DNA of 64,000 nucleotides from Phytophthora sp. 'mugwort' (GCA_033558025.1 JAUCEF010000007.1:2790001-2854000), one strand, 5' to 3'; positions 34,514-45,760 are shown, counted from the stretch's first letter. Notes: generated by a model not told the origin, from the sequence alone. Numbers and translations: made by a program.

Positions 34514-37500
34514 TTAAATCTCGGTGGTGAGCACTCCTTCGTCGTTCAGGTACGTCTCAGGACCTAAGCGACTGCTCTCGTCTTCATCGTTGGTCGGTTG
34601 CTCGAGCTCGGTAGAACCAGCAGCAACGTCGCCAACATGGCGACGACGTTCTTCCTCCACGAGTTGCATCTCTCGGCTCACTGATAGTCGCACCTCGTCG
34701 AGCATGCGATCCATAAAGCGCTGACTTTCCTCCGTCGACAAGCTTCGTCCACCGAGCAGGTCGTCGGGCGGCATAAGATACTGTGGATGCTGATGTGACT
34801 GAAGCGTTTGTGGTGATGGCAGTGGCTGATGCGTAGCGTGCTCCACGTCACCGCTGGGATCCTCAACTGATGCTGTCCCCACTCCACTGGAAGTCTGTGC
34901 TAAGACCGGAGAGATCGTGCTTGTAGCTCGCCGCTTTACCTTCTGGGAACGCAACGTGCGGCCACAAAACTGACCAGCGAAAAGCTCAAATGCCTCGGTT
35001 GATATCTGCGCCATGCTTTGCATAAACTCATCCAGCGCTCGAGAATACTGCATATTTTGCTTGCCGACGCCTCGACGCTCCTTGTCCTTCATCTCCACCA
35101 TACTCTTCATCAATCCTTCGAAGACAGGGTGCGATTTGAAGTGACCAAACACACCCATGCGAGCAAACCGCAGCCAGAAGTACATGTGCTTCAGTCTCTC
35201 AACGTCACTGTCACTCTTGGTGCCGGATGCTGTAGATACCACGCGCTTGACGGTCTGGTAAAGTCCACGAAATGCCGAGTTCTTGGACAGTTTACGCAGA
35301 AAGGGGTCGCTTTCCGTGTACACACTGGGCACGTACTTGATGTTTTCCAGATTCTTGGGCACTTTGGAGCGACTGAGGACACTGCGGAAGTTGGGCACCG
35401 TACGCAGGTCACGACAGGCACGACACACACTTTGACACTGTGGATTGACACGGTCGGGAGCGTCGACGACTGGTACAAACCGCTTGCAACGCAAACTTCG
35501 GACGCAACGGCCTTCCTTATCCACACGCCAGAGACACTCACTAAACACAGCATCCTGCAGCATGAGCCGCTGCTCTTCGTTGAGCTTGTCGACGATGCGA
35601 ACCTTCTTATCGTTTCCAAACACCCGTGGGAACAGTTCGCGGGCGATAACATACCGAGGGCGACTGCCTCCAACAAGCTGCACGGCGTTGGAGACGTAGG
35701 CCTGCACGTTGTCATCACGGAGGCCTGTGCATGGAACATGGTCTGTTGGCATCATCGCGTCCTCATTGGCATTCATGTCCTTGTCTTCGTGAGGTGCGAG
35801 TTCAGAGAGGAACGCCACAGCATCTGGATCACTCTCAACCTGTTCTTCAGCGTCTATACCAGCGCTGGGAAGAGCTTCCGTGTAAGCAGCTCCTGTACCT
35901 GTGTCGCTAGCTGCGTCGTTGCGCCTTTCGGTCTCCTGACGAGTCTGATCGGTTAGTAACTGGTAAGACTCTGATGGAATTGCCGAGTCAGTCGTGATAG
36001 CTGATGACGACGTGGTCAGCATCAATCCCTCGCTTTGAAGAGCACTGCTGGACTGGTGTCCGTGGGTTTGTATTGCCGAAGACGTAGGAAACGTGGTCAG
36101 ATCAACGTCTTGTATGTCACCAATCGATAAAGGAGGCATACTGAGACCAACAACTGAAGGGTCCAACAAGTGCACAAAGCCATCGTCGCTTGAGGCACGC
36201 GTTGCAGCCGAGTTCGAAGTACTATCGCCAAAAGAGTCATCTGGTTGCTGGTCCTGGCCACTCTTGGAGGATGGAAGCAGTAGTTTACGCTTGCTAGGCA
36301 GTATGGATCTTGACGTCATCGCTCGTTGTTTGCGCCCACCCAAATGTCGTTGAAACAGCTCACACGCTTCCAGTGATAAATCAGCGAGAGAGCGCATGAA
36401 TGAATCGAGAAGATCACTGTACGTCATGTTCTGTAACCCCACGCCACGGTGCTCTTTATCCTTCATCCGTACCATTGCCTCCGTGAGCCCAAGTAGCGCT
36501 GGATGCGAGTCGAAATCACCTGAAAGTCCCATCGTAGCCATCACCATCCAAGTATTCAGACTACTAGGGATATCCGCGAGGGCCAAATCACGCAGCACCT
36601 TTGCATAAGGTTCGCGCATGTCAAATTCGGCTTCAAGCAATGAACACACGCGCCCCGAGCAGAATTTCCTGTTGATCGGGTTGCGTGGCGGTCCGGGCCG
36701 CGTCGCCAGTTTGTAGGTTGTCGCTGCTGCTGTTCTCAGAGCCGCGTTACTTCGAAGAGCAGTACAGGACGCACACCGGACTTCACCTGTATTGGAATCC
36801 ATGACACCGAGACAGTCCAAACTGCGTACAGAGTTGCCATCCTTGTCCACGAACCACAAAGCTTCGCCTTCAACTACATCGTGCAGTAAAAGCTTTTCCG
36901 CCTCCAGAAGCTGCTGCAGCTTGGGTTGCCGCTTCTTTGAGGTCTTCTGGATATTAAAATGCTCCCATTCCTCTTTATCACCTACTCCGTCCACGTGATC
37001 GTACTCTGACTCGGAAAAGAGATGCGGGAAGAGTTCTCGAGCGATTTTCTGTCGATGCCGGGCACCTCCAGTCAGTTGAATCGCAGACGTCACAAACGTG
37101 TTCATCCGTTCATCTCGCAGTCCGGGGCACGGGAGCAACCCACGTGCTTGGGCAACATCCCACCGAATTTCTCGTGGGAAGCTCTTCTTGCCCTTACGGG
37201 CCTGTAACAGCGCACTGGCGGACGTGGGCGGCCTCATAAGTACACCAGCTGAGACCATCGTCCTCGTCGTTATTGACGGGGAGATCCCTCCCGAGACACA
37301 GACCTTTTTCCTGTTCCACTCGCCATTTGTCGATGCTGTCGAAGCAGCTTTCGGTCGCTTTTTCGGCTTCTGCTTCTCTGCTACGTGCAGTAAAAACTGT
37401 CCAGGCTGCCAGGGCGCGCCGAGCAACACGATCCGGGAGCACTTGCACTCTGCGAATCGTCCATCAGGTGTAATGCGCTTGAAATGGGCGTTTTCGCGCA

Positions 37501-38377
37501 ATGTCGTCGCTCCTTTAAACATCCTAACGCGATCATCAGGTGAATTGACAGGAGGCGGCACAATTATCTTCTGGCCATTCTGTAGCACTCCAAACTCTCG
37601 ACGTAATATAACGTCCACCGATTGTAGCGAGTATTCCTCCATGTAATCATCCTCTTCGTCCTCTGTTGCTGCGTCTGCATCTCGTCCTTGTTCGCTTCCT
37701 CGCTGCGTTGACTTGTCTCCACCTCCTACTTCCTTCTCCATCCTCTTTCTCTTCTGCTTCGTAATGCGAGGCCTGCTCTGTCTCAAGAAGGAGCAGTTTC
37801 TGCTGGCCACATGCTGCTCGAACTTAAGGATGTACCAGGGCGGGTTCAATCTCACACTGCGTCCGCACTTGCAGCCCACCGTCCGCCCGTCCGACGATAC
37901 GGACGCCACGACCGGATGCTCCTGTAGCGCTCGCATCTTGTCCTCCCGTCTGGAATAATGTACGGCCCCGTTCCTCAGTAGCTCGTAGGCGCTGGGCTTC
38001 TTGTCAACTGGTGTCTCCGATGTTGCATTGAATCCCCCGCCACTCTCGCTTGGAGCTTCGTTACGCGCCAGGAACGCGCGGATCTGCAGTGAGTTCAGTT
38101 CCAGTCCCATGTCCATGCCGCTCATGGCCATGTCAGCGAAGGCCTCGGCGTTCAGATCGTGCTCGTTGTCCTCTTCGATGATGCTCAGTGTGGTGGCCGA
38201 GTCATCGCGCTCCATGGCGTAGAACATGGTCATGGAAGGCGACGCTGCGGCAGCAGGTGCGGGCCGAGAGGTCGGGGGCGTCAGAGACCGACTGGATGAG
38301 GTTGTGGCGGCAGCGCGAGCCGCGGAGGACGGCGCGGCGCACACGGACGACGCCTTCCGCCTCTCGCGGTCAGCCAT
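34514..38377 (-). CDS. Orphan protein with duplicated Cys/His modules and duplicated C-terminal domains
   Basis: Single-exon gene, 1287 aa from the Met at 38377 (MADRERRKAS); the frame is open a further 90 nt upstream. Two kinds of internal duplication are visible. Near residues 180-350 two modules share CxC, then W, F, H and (first copy) C: CKCGRSVRLNPPWYILKF..H and CKCSRIVLLGAPWQPGQF..H, perhaps metal binding. Then two 200-residue domains share CPGLRDERMNTFVTSAIQL / CTGLRDDNVQAYVSNAVQL, ARELFPHLF / ARELFPRVF, a CxxC pair (CASC / CRAC), GLSGDFDSHPALLGL / GVFGHFKSHPVFEGL and KDKEHRGVGLQNM / KDKERRGVGKQNM. I recognise no named family; it may be oomycete-specific. Nuclear, DNA-related roles are possible but unproven. 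It is head-to-head with the gene at 38730. Confidence 0.8.
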   Translation of the reverse strand: MADRERRKASSVCAAPSSAARAAATTSSSRSLTPPTSRPAPAAAASPSMTMFYAMERDDSATTLSIIEEDNEHDLNAEAFADMAMSGMDMGLELNSLQIRAFLARNEAPSESGGGFNATSETPVDKKPSAYELLRNGAVHYSRREDKMRALQEHPVVASVSSDGRTVGCKCGRSVRLNPPWYILKFEQHVASRNCSFLRQSRPRITKQKRKRMEKEVGGGDKSTQRGSEQGRDADAATEDEEDDYMEEYSLQSVDVILRREFGVLQNGQKIIVPPPVNSPDDRVRMFKGATTLRENAHFKRITPDGRFAECKCSRIVLLGAPWQPGQFLLHVAEKQKPKKRPKAASTASTNGEWNRKKVCVSGGISPSITTRTMVSAGVLMRPPTSASALLQARKGKKSFPREIRWDVAQARGLLPCPGLRDERMNTFVTSAIQLTGGARHRQKIARELFPHLFSESEYDHVDGVGDKEEWEHFNIQKTSKKRQPKLQQLLEAEKLLLHDVVEGEALWFVDKDGNSVRSLDCLGVMDSNTGEVRCASCTALRSNAALRTAAATTYKLATRPGPPRNPINRKFCSGRVCSLLEAEFDMREPYAKVLRDLALADIPSSLNTWMVMATMGLSGDFDSHPALLGLTEAMVRMKDKEHRGVGLQNMTYSDLLDSFMRSLADLSLEACELFQRHLGGRKQRAMTSRSILPSKRKLLLPSSKSGQDQQPDDSFGDSTSNSAATRASSDDGFVHLLDPSVVGLSMPPLSIGDIQDVDLTTFPTSSAIQTHGHQSSSALQSEGLMLTTSSSAITTDSAIPSESYQLLTDQTRQETERRNDAASDTGTGAAYTEALPSAGIDAEEQVESDPDAVAFLSELAPHEDKDMNANEDAMMPTDHVPCTGLRDDNVQAYVSNAVQLVGGSRPRYVIARELFPRVFGNDKKVRIVDKLNEEQRLMLQDAVFSECLWRVDKEGRCVRSLRCKRFVPVVDAPDRVNPQCQSVCRACRDLRTVPNFRSVLSRSKVPKNLENIKYVPSVYTESDPFLRKLSKNSAFRGLYQTVKRVVSTASGTKSDSDVERLKHMYFWLRFARMGVFGHFKSHPVFEGLMKSMVEMKDKERRGVGKQNMQYSRALDEFMQSMAQISTEAFELFAGQFCGRTLRSQKVKRRATSTISPVLAQTSSGVGTASVEDPSGDVEHATHQPLPSPQTLQSHQHPQYLMPPDDLLGGRSLSTEESQRFMDRMLDEVRLSVSREMQLVEEERRRHVGDVAAGSTELEQPTNDEDESSRLGPETYLNDEGVLTTEI

Positions 38378-38729
38378 TATTGCGCACCTGTGAACTACGT
38401 CGACAAAATTTGTCGAAAACAAATAGGCCTGTCTAGATTTTCTGAGCATGTAATTTACACGGTACATAAGAAATATAACTTTCTACATGTAGACTTTGAA
38501 ACATATTATTTACAAGGGTTCCCAAATCGGGGCTAACACAGAACGTGATTCTAAACTCAATATTATCACTTTAGTACCGCTCCAAACGCATACTAAAATA
38601 AAATAGATTTGGTTACGGTATAGTAAAGTAATCTTCTCATTATTTTGCGTTAGATCTATTCAACTAAAACTACAGTCTACGGCTCTTCAAGATCACCACG
38701 ATTGCTACATCTCGTCCTCTGCTCGACGC
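38378..38729. promoter_or_regulatory. Divergent promoter region of two orphan genes
   Basis: 352 bp between head-to-head genes. The 38460-38680 stretch is AT-rich compared with the flanking coding sequence. No specific element is assigned, and no RNA gene or repeat is seen. Confidence 0.4.
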
Positions 38730-41700
38730 ATGGCTCTCCGTGTATCCGGCGTCCGTGAAGAAATGCTGGGCATGGGCAGTCAGCAGGACCTCGCTTCGCT
38801 GCACTCGCCTGAGCCTCTTCAGGGCGACGTTACTCATTGGTCGCCGAGCCATCTGCGTCTGCTCTATCTACTGTCTCGGTTCGCCACGTACCCAAGCTCG
38901 ACGGACGAGGAGGAAAAATGGTTGCGCAGTCTTCCTCTCCAGGTAATGGTGTTCGAAGCCATTGTCCACGGACTCCTGGCCTTCGACTATTCCCCTGTAT
39001 GCACGAGCATCGTTAAGGACGGACAGTCGCGGCGCCTTTGGCTCAACATGAGCCACGACGCCCGTGCAGCTATTGACGACCTCCGGGAACATGAGCTCGT
39101 AAAGGCTCTCAAGACTTGTAGCGAGGATTTCCAGCCAGCCACGGCGTATCAAGTCACAGAAGAGGGGATGAAGGTGCTGGCGACTTTGCCGGCTCGAGAC
39201 AAGCTGCGACTCGACGAGTTCATCACCTCTCCGAAAGTCGCACGGTCGGACACTATCTCCGTGCCAATGGAGTCCCCAAGGCTCGCGACACTGGCGCCAG
39301 CCACGACAAACCCGTCCGGTTTCATTCTGGTGGAGAACGCGCTGCTCAAGATCACGTACAGCCCGGACAAGGGCCACTTCCGGATCCGACGTGGTGACGG
39401 GAGTGTCTACATCTCTCGCGTCACGGACATTGAAGAGGTGTCGTACGTCTCGAGTCCTTATCTTCCGTCGTGCTTAATGAGGAACGGCACGGCTAGTTTC
39501 TCATCCAACGCGTGGCAGGCAGAGAAATGCCGCCAGGGCGCGGCGCACGCCGGGAGTAGCAGCATCCAAGACGCCGATCTGTCGTTTGCTATTGTGCTGG
39601 AGAACGTCCGTCTCATGGTGGGCGAGTGGATTCCATTCGGACCGAACCAAATCGTACTGCTAAACGACCGTCTGGGCTCACTCGAGCGTTGCCAGGGAGG
39701 ACTCTTCACATCCGAGCTCGACGACGCCCCTACGTCCACGTCATTAGCCATTAGTCCAGGTCTCACGAAGATTGCGATCGTGGACTTTGAGTTCGACTCT
39801 TTCACGAATTTCGAGGCGGACATCTACGCTCCCATTGAAGACGGCATCATTCAGATCGAGAGCTTTGGCATGCATTTAAACGGAGACGGCTCGATCGTGT
39901 ACGGGATGGAGATCGACGCGACAATGGACCGCTCAGCAGATTTCCTTTGTGTCGACCATCTCGCTCGACTGCTAGTAGACGTGGATCTAGACTCGTCTAA
40001 GATTATCAACGACTTGTTGTCGCCACATCAGCGCGCGTTGCTAGACATGCTGTTCATGGGCGACGCCCGATCGAGAAACAAGTTTGCTTTGCTCACAGCG
40101 AGTGGCATCTCCCCCAAACTACCGGCTCGAGCCTATCTCGACCGAGGCGAGAAGGAAAATGAACTCAAGCAAGTCTTAGGCGAGCTGCATTCCGTCCACG
40201 ATATCGGGAAGGACGACAAACTGCTGGTAGGTCACGACGGGATGTTGCTTGCAGGGCCAAACGCCAATAAACATGAGCCGCTACTGGTGTCGCACTTGGC
40301 GTTGCTGTCGCGTGAGCTCGTGGTGCGTTTTTTCTTCAAGCGAACGTTCATCCTGGGCGATGTCTTGGCACGTGCGCGCAACTACATGACGAGCTACGAA
40401 ATGAATCCTGAAGGCATGGATGATATGCGAGACCGAGTGAGCCATTGCGCCCATGACCTCGTGCTGCTGGAGGAAATTCTCGAGCTTTTACGTGAGTCGT
40501 TGCGTGGATTAGCGCACACAATCCCCAGTCGACCCACGCCTTCCGACGATGACCCGACAGGGGGCGGCGCGGCATTATATGACCATTTGCAACTGCGGAA
40601 AACACACAAAGACCTGGAAATGCGCTGCAAAGACCTGGCCAAACTGCTGCGCGGCTTCCGTGCCAAGTTAAAGCACGTTCAGAGTCAGAATGGAACCATG
40701 GCCAAGACTATTCTGGAAGGTCTCGTGTTGGGCGTTGAACGCAACGTGGCAGTCTTAGCCGAAGCTACGCGTGCTAATCAGCGCTCACTTACTGGTTCAT
40801 TTGACGTCTTGCTGTTCCTGTTTGCTGGGATTCTCGCCTTCGACCTTCTAGACCGAATAACGGATGGCAATCTCCTTGGAAGTGATGAAGCGAATGCACC
40901 AGCGCTTCAGTGGATTAAAGACTTGGTCGTGGACAGATTTATCGACTACCCCGCACTCTGGTTCGTGGTTGATATGATTTGGTTAATGGTAGTGTTGTGG
41001 CTCCTGCAAGCAGGATTACGCATTGGATCTCGTCGTCTGGCTCGCACCCAGCGAATGGTTTTCGCCAATGCTCCTCGACGTATCAACGTAGCAGCCTTTG
41101 AGCAATTTCTACGCACTCCACTCGATGAATTGAATGCAGAAGAGACAGGAACGACGACGTTGCGATGCAAAAGTCGTCGGAAACGAGTCGTCGAGTCTAG
41201 GAAAGCAAGTGTCCGCGGCTCCATTCGGGTCGTTAAAGTTCTGTGGAGTGAACCAGCTGTCCGTCCGAAATGCCAGACGTGGTTAGAGTTTTTTCTGCAT
41301 GTGCGTCAAAACTGGGAACAATGTATTGCTCCGCCCGTCCGTACTCAAATTACTTACGACGCAACAAACGGCGTCGGTCTTCTGATTGATGTCATGGTTC
41401 ATGTATGAACCATCGTCGATCATTAAGTTTGGGTCAGGTTTTGATGAGATTTCTGACACGAAAAATGCTGTTTGATTCAGGCGGGATTAACGACAAACTG
41501 CTGCGAAATATACGACCAGCTCATGCGTCAAATGGAAAGGTAAAGATTGTTTTTGTTTTTCTTCTTCCGCGAAAACTGTTCGACGGTATTATCACTTACT
41601 TCCAATAACTTGGTCGTGGCAGTACGGGGTGTTTCGACGAGCATTTCACGCCACCGACGGTGACCAAGTCCGAAGACTCGTCCCCAAACTTCCGTTCCCG

Positions 41701-41770
41701 TCGAGGCTTTTTCGTGCCGCGATCCGTCGCGCGGTGGAACGCTCCAGTGCACCCCACCCACGGAGTGTAA
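38730..41770 (+). CDS. Orphan protein with two C-terminal membrane helices
   Basis: Three exons, 38730-41402, 41481-41539 and 41623-41770, together 2880 nt and 959 aa. The introns use GTATGA..TTCAG and GTAAAG..GGCAG. The two short exons restore a continuous frame (NCCEIYDQLMRQME, then RRGFFVPRSVARW). The N-terminal 150 residues are helical and carry a wing-like AYQVTEEGMKVLATLP, seen in winged-helix folds, but I would not assign the fold. The middle (about 190-420) looks beta-rich (FILVENALLKITYSPDKGHF). A helical stretch precedes a pair of hydrophobic helices at about 690-770 (FDVLLFLFAGILAFDLL and WFVVDMIWLMVVLWLLQ) with a short loop, so the protein is probably anchored in a membrane near its C-terminus. 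No known family is recognised. Confidence 0.78.
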
Positions 41771-42212
41771 GCAGCTTGAAAATTAATACGAATTGATACT
41801 ATGTTTACCGCATAGGAACCACGTGAAGAAGCCGGTTTAGACGTAACTATAGTCCAACGTCGTCCTGGACCGATAAAGTGACAAACAAGGTCAGAAGACG
41901 ACGAGAATTTTCGCACGAAAAAGTGGATCGCTTTCACCTGTAGATACAGAATCCAAAAATAATCACGAATTTGTCCACACAAACTACTGATGAAACTGGT
42001 AGACTTTGGTGCAATTGCGACGACAAATGTGGCGTTATTTTCGAGAATATTGAAACGAACGTCCGGTCGGCACTGGGTTTGAACCCGTGGGCGTCGTATG
42101 GTATAATACACTTTTCAGTTCTTCCCCGTCACTTCACGTTCCTCTGTCTTTTCCACTCGTGAATGCGTACGTGGGTGTGCTCCCTGACGCCACTAAAATC
42201 TCGACGTCGTTC
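41771..42212. other. Intergenic region upstream of the FYVE gene
   Basis: 442 bp between two plus-strand genes. The FYVE reading frame stays open upstream to a GTG at 42087 but has no ATG there. A GGTTCAAACCC box on the minus strand at about 42077 resembles a tRNA B box, but no cloverleaf can be built. No other feature is seen. Confidence 0.4.
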
Positions 42213-44150
42213 ATGTTGGACAAGCGAGATCCACGCCGTCGAGCGTCGCAGCCTCTAGTCGTCCCTCAAGCTTTAAACCAGGAAACTTTACCGCGAGCTT
42301 CGAGTTTTCTGCTGACCGGATTGAAAGCCTGGCGTCCACGTCCGAAGCGCAAACAAAATGAAGCGACGGCTCGACGCAACGGGCGACGCGATAGCAACAC
42401 ACGACGCGTCAGTGCAGGCTCTGGCTCAAGTGACAACGAGAAGATCGTCGAAATATTGTTCAGTCGTTCCAAGCACTCGAGTCAAGACGACAAGGAAGAG
42501 ATCCAAGGTGTTAGCACCAGTGGTGACGCGGACATGTCGAGCCGGAAGACGTCCCGGCATCTGTGGCAACGCTTTGGGTCTCCTAAAGCGAAAGCTCCAG
42601 CCAGTCCGGCCACCGTCATGTATTCCATCTCGTTCTACCCGTGGAGAATGGAGTCACGCGGCTATTATTCCCATCCGGAAGCGGCCGCGAACTGGGTCCC
42701 CGACACGGCGAGTTCCCGTTGTCAGATTTGTCTCGCAGCGTTCACTCTAACGCACCGACGGCATCACTGCCGGTTGTGCGGCCACTTGGTGTGCGCTACC
42801 TGTTCCCATGACCGCACGTATTTACCTTTCACAGGCTCAGCTCCAAGCCAGCATCGACTCATTAAGGACGGCGCGCCTCAGCGAACCTGCAGTGCGTGTG
42901 CCAGTACCCTACGCAATATGGCAGGTCAAGACGATCCTCGTGTCAAGCGGTTCACAGTCGCTGTCTCCTCGGTACGCTGCCGGCAGTCGACGCCATCGCT
43001 GAGATCGAGTTCATCGTCCCAGTCGGTGGTGGCGGTCGAGGTCGAACGACCGTCTCCGTGGCTTCAACGTACGGGAAAAACACTCACGAACAGCGACCTT
43101 GAGGACGAGGAATTTTTTCTTGAATCCACAAAGGCGTTGCGACTTGATCAACGGTCTCGCGGTACAACGCACCATTTCCCTCTTCGTTTATCAGTCACTC
43201 GAGCTGAAGAACTGGACGAGGTTTTGAGTGCGCGAGCCTGTTCTCGAGTGAAAACGGCGGTGGAGAACTCCAGCGACAGGCAGTTTGTCATGAGTTCGGC
43301 GTGGTTGGAGCAGTGGTTGCAGTATGTCCGTGTGGATCCAGCCAGTGCCGATGCTGCCACGTCCAACTCGTCTGTCTCGCAACTTGCTGGCCACAGTAAA
43401 CGTCATGGAAAACGTCGTTCCAAGCTGCCAGTAAAGTGTCGATTGACGAGACCTCGTCGACCAGGACCAGTGACCAACTATGTCTTACTAGACTTTGTAA
43501 ATGGTGAATTGGTCCCTAAACCGAAATTACAGAGAAGCAAAGGCAGCTACGGTGCCGGCGACTATCGAGTCGTTAGTCAGGAGGTTTGGATGACTTTCTT
43601 GGAGCTTTACAGCGGCGGTCCAAGCATTCAAGTGTCTCTAAACAACGATGCTGAGAGCCCACCGTGGATCATTACGGAGCTGGACGATTCCGTTCCAGCA
43701 TTAGCAAGCGCTCCACCAATCGACAAGTTCTCGTCCGCTACAAGAACGGGACCTGGTCGCCGATGTGTAGACCAAACTGAGTGCAAGCCCCGTCCGACCG
43801 GCTCCGTGTCTGCAATTCGTTCGACTCCGGGAAATCGTTTGATCTCGACAGCTTCTATGCCTTTAATCATGAAGAAGACAACGAGTCAGTTCTCTTGTCG
43901 TAGCGAGTCAGCCTCATCTAGTTGTTGGAAACGATGGGAAGACGGAGGTCAAGTTGAGACTAAAGTCGTGACGACCATCGAGCGACGCAGCGCGCGTGAC
44001 ATAACGGAGGAAGGAAGTGCCACGTTGTCGGCAGTATCGGCATTTGCGTCTGCTGCCACGTTGGCTCGTCAGCACTCGGCCGCGTCGCTTTCTCGACATT
44101 CCGCTGCAGTTCCGAGCCGAACGAATGGCTCCACTTCAGAGACGGAATGA
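42213..44150 (+). CDS. FYVE zinc-finger protein
   Basis: Single exon, 645 aa from the first in-frame ATG at 42213. The frame is open 126 nt further upstream without an ATG. The FYVE finger (about residues 165-240) has WVPD at its start, CxxC (CQIC), the basic RRHHCRLCG signature that binds phosphatidylinositol-3-phosphate, CATC and a final CSAC, so the eight zinc ligands are present. The protein would be recruited to endosomal or other PI3P-bearing membranes. Flanking regions are Ser/Arg-rich and disordered, with no second domain. FYVE proteins are numerous in oomycetes, often with lineage-specific tails, as here. The C-terminal 150 residues are low-complexity (SAVSAFASAATLARQ). Confidence 0.88.
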   Translation: MLDKRDPRRRASQPLVVPQALNQETLPRASSFLLTGLKAWRPRPKRKQNEATARRNGRRDSNTRRVSAGSGSSDNEKIVEILFSRSKHSSQDDKEEIQGVSTSGDADMSSRKTSRHLWQRFGSPKAKAPASPATVMYSISFYPWRMESRGYYSHPEAAANWVPDTASSRCQICLAAFTLTHRRHHCRLCGHLVCATCSHDRTYLPFTGSAPSQHRLIKDGAPQRTCSACASTLRNMAGQDDPRVKRFTVAVSSVRCRQSTPSLRSSSSSQSVVAVEVERPSPWLQRTGKTLTNSDLEDEEFFLESTKALRLDQRSRGTTHHFPLRLSVTRAEELDEVLSARACSRVKTAVENSSDRQFVMSSAWLEQWLQYVRVDPASADAATSNSSVSQLAGHSKRHGKRRSKLPVKCRLTRPRRPGPVTNYVLLDFVNGELVPKPKLQRSKGSYGAGDYRVVSQEVWMTFLELYSGGPSIQVSLNNDAESPPWIITELDDSVPALASAPPIDKFSSATRTGPGRRCVDQTECKPRPTGSVSAIRSTPGNRLISTASMPLIMKKTTSQFSCRSESASSSCWKRWEDGGQVETKVVTTIERRSARDITEEGSATLSAVSAFASAATLARQHSAASLSRHSAAVPSRTNGSTSETE

Positions 44151-44882
44151 AATCTCAAAACAAAATAGTGAACTTGTGATCGACAATGCATCGACTGTAG
44201 CTCGAGTAGTGTAGTAAGAAACGAAAAAGTATAAGCTGCCTCGTGCTCACGAAACCTGTTCAACTGTCAAGTCGGCCCGAATAGAGCAGTCCCCCAGTAA
44301 TACTTTTTTTCTTGAGATTTGCGAGTCTCAAGTTCCTAGGCGGAATATCGGACTGTCTGTTGTCGGTACCAGGTGGTTCACGACGGATGACAGATCTCTG
44401 GTACTAGGACGGTCAATAGAAGGAAGCAAGAAGCTTTACGGGTGTGAATTTCCGCTTCTTGAGCTGACACGCGACTGGGACTTGTGGCCACAGCATCTGG
44501 CCAGCAACACCCGAAGTTAGAGTCGTCACAACGTGCTAGCGTTCCTCGTCTTTCCTCCTCCGCCTCCGTGCATGAATTATTCATGCACGAGTATTCGTTT
44601 AATACTCTGTGCATGACTCAGCACTTTGGATACTGTATCCATTTAGAAGGCATATCCTACCAATTGCTGGGCGTAAGCTAAACTTGTAAAAAAAAGATAC
44701 TTTTTCTCCACTTGATATCATAACCAGTTTGTGTGCAACCCGGAAGTTATGATGTTGACAATAACCTGAAGCACACGAAAACGCGCATTGATACAGGTTG
44801 GACACGCCAAATGAGGATTTTCACTATCACTTAGTAAAAGGGTGTTTCTCTTAACCCTGAGCTACAACACTCGCGAACTACG
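44151..44882. other. Intergenic region with a palindrome, edge of the decayed island
   Basis: 732 bp between the FYVE gene and transposon debris. Apart from a 21-bp palindrome at 44568-44588, I see no gene, RNA or repeat. Small ORFs here (60-78 codons) have no recognisable relatives. Confidence 0.4.
44568..44588. repeat. Perfect 21-bp palindrome, 9-bp arms
   Basis: The arms GTGCATGAA and TTCATGCAC are exact inverted copies around a 3-bp centre (TTA). It could be a binding site for a dimeric protein or a small hairpin. It does not sit at the end of a recognisable transposon. Confidence 0.6.
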
Positions 44883-45760
44883 CTACATCTGCGTTAAATC
44901 GTCGTCGTCATCGGATCCCTCACTATCGGCTCGGTCGTCTAGCGACATTCGCTGGCGAAGACGCCGGCGCTCGCGGTATCGCTCCTGAGAGAGGCGTCGC
45001 TTCTTCTGCTTCTCTCGACCGATAGTCACTAGCGTATTCCGGCGCTCGCGGTACGGTACTCCTCGCCGTTGGTCGTGCGAAGCGGGTAGAACCCGACGTG
45101 GAAGTTCATCAGCGCCGGCACGCCTGGAAGATGTCGTCGTAGCGATCCTCCCCTCACCGGTACTTGTCGACACAAATGCGCCAAAGCCCGCACAGTCTCC
45201 CAAACCAGTTCTCAACAATGATGCTATCGCTAGAAATGTCGGCATTTTGCTGAACGATGGCAGCAGGTAGGTGGGTGCCCTTGGTTGGGTAGATACAGCG
45301 TACGTATTGCTCGATACCCTGGTACCCCTTGTCCGCCAGGATCGCCCACCCATCGGGATACTCCCTGGCAAGGAGACCGGTGTCCCGCAGCATGCGGTAG
45401 TCGTCCGACTTTTGGTGTGTGACGTAGTGAAAGGCCTCGTTGCGCCAGAACATCGTGATGTCGGCAGTATTGCCGCGAGAGTGCTCCGTGCAATTGATAT
45501 CAAAGCCACGAAGGCTTACCGACACTTCGACCTTGTAGCCATACAGTTTATGCTTAGCGCTGCAATAGGGGAGCGCTTCCGCCATGTTACCGGCGGGCCT
45601 GCTGGCCTGTTGAAACGTGACATCCGTCGCATAAAACGCGTACGGATGATGCTCGAACGTCCTGCCTGACGTGAGCAACGTCCGCATGTTCTCCTCCTGG
45701 ACCTTCTCGCTAACCCAATAAATCGGATGAAGGTGTTGATAGTCTTGATGAAGGTGGGGG
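44883..45760 (-). pseudogene. DDE_Tnp_4 (PIF/Harbinger-type) transposase, broken and truncated
   Basis: The longest open piece (45801-45154) contains three acidic blocks in the order expected of the DDE_Tnp_4 superfamily: FYATDVTFQQ, WAILADKGYQG and IIVENWFGRL. KHKLYGYKVEV and RGNTADITMFW lie between them. Homology then continues (DIFQAC, LMNFHVGFYP) but in other frames, broken by a TGA just after VDKYR at about 45154 and by frameshifts near 45110-45130. The basic/acidic tail ends at 44883 in DDDDLTQM. The N-terminal half of a usual transposase is missing: homology begins near 45720, immediately after a Copia protease motif in a neighbouring frame. I see no terminal inverted repeats. It is a dead fragment, either inserted into or joined to the retroelement. 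Confidence 0.75.

Noticed and set aside
35018..35956. 312-codon plus ORF rich in His and Val
   Set aside because: Antisense shadow of the duplicated-domain protein; the internal repeats prove the minus frame.
42060..42100. tRNA-like B box (GGTTCAAACCC on the minus strand)
   Set aside because: No A box, acceptor stem or anticodon arm can be formed around it.
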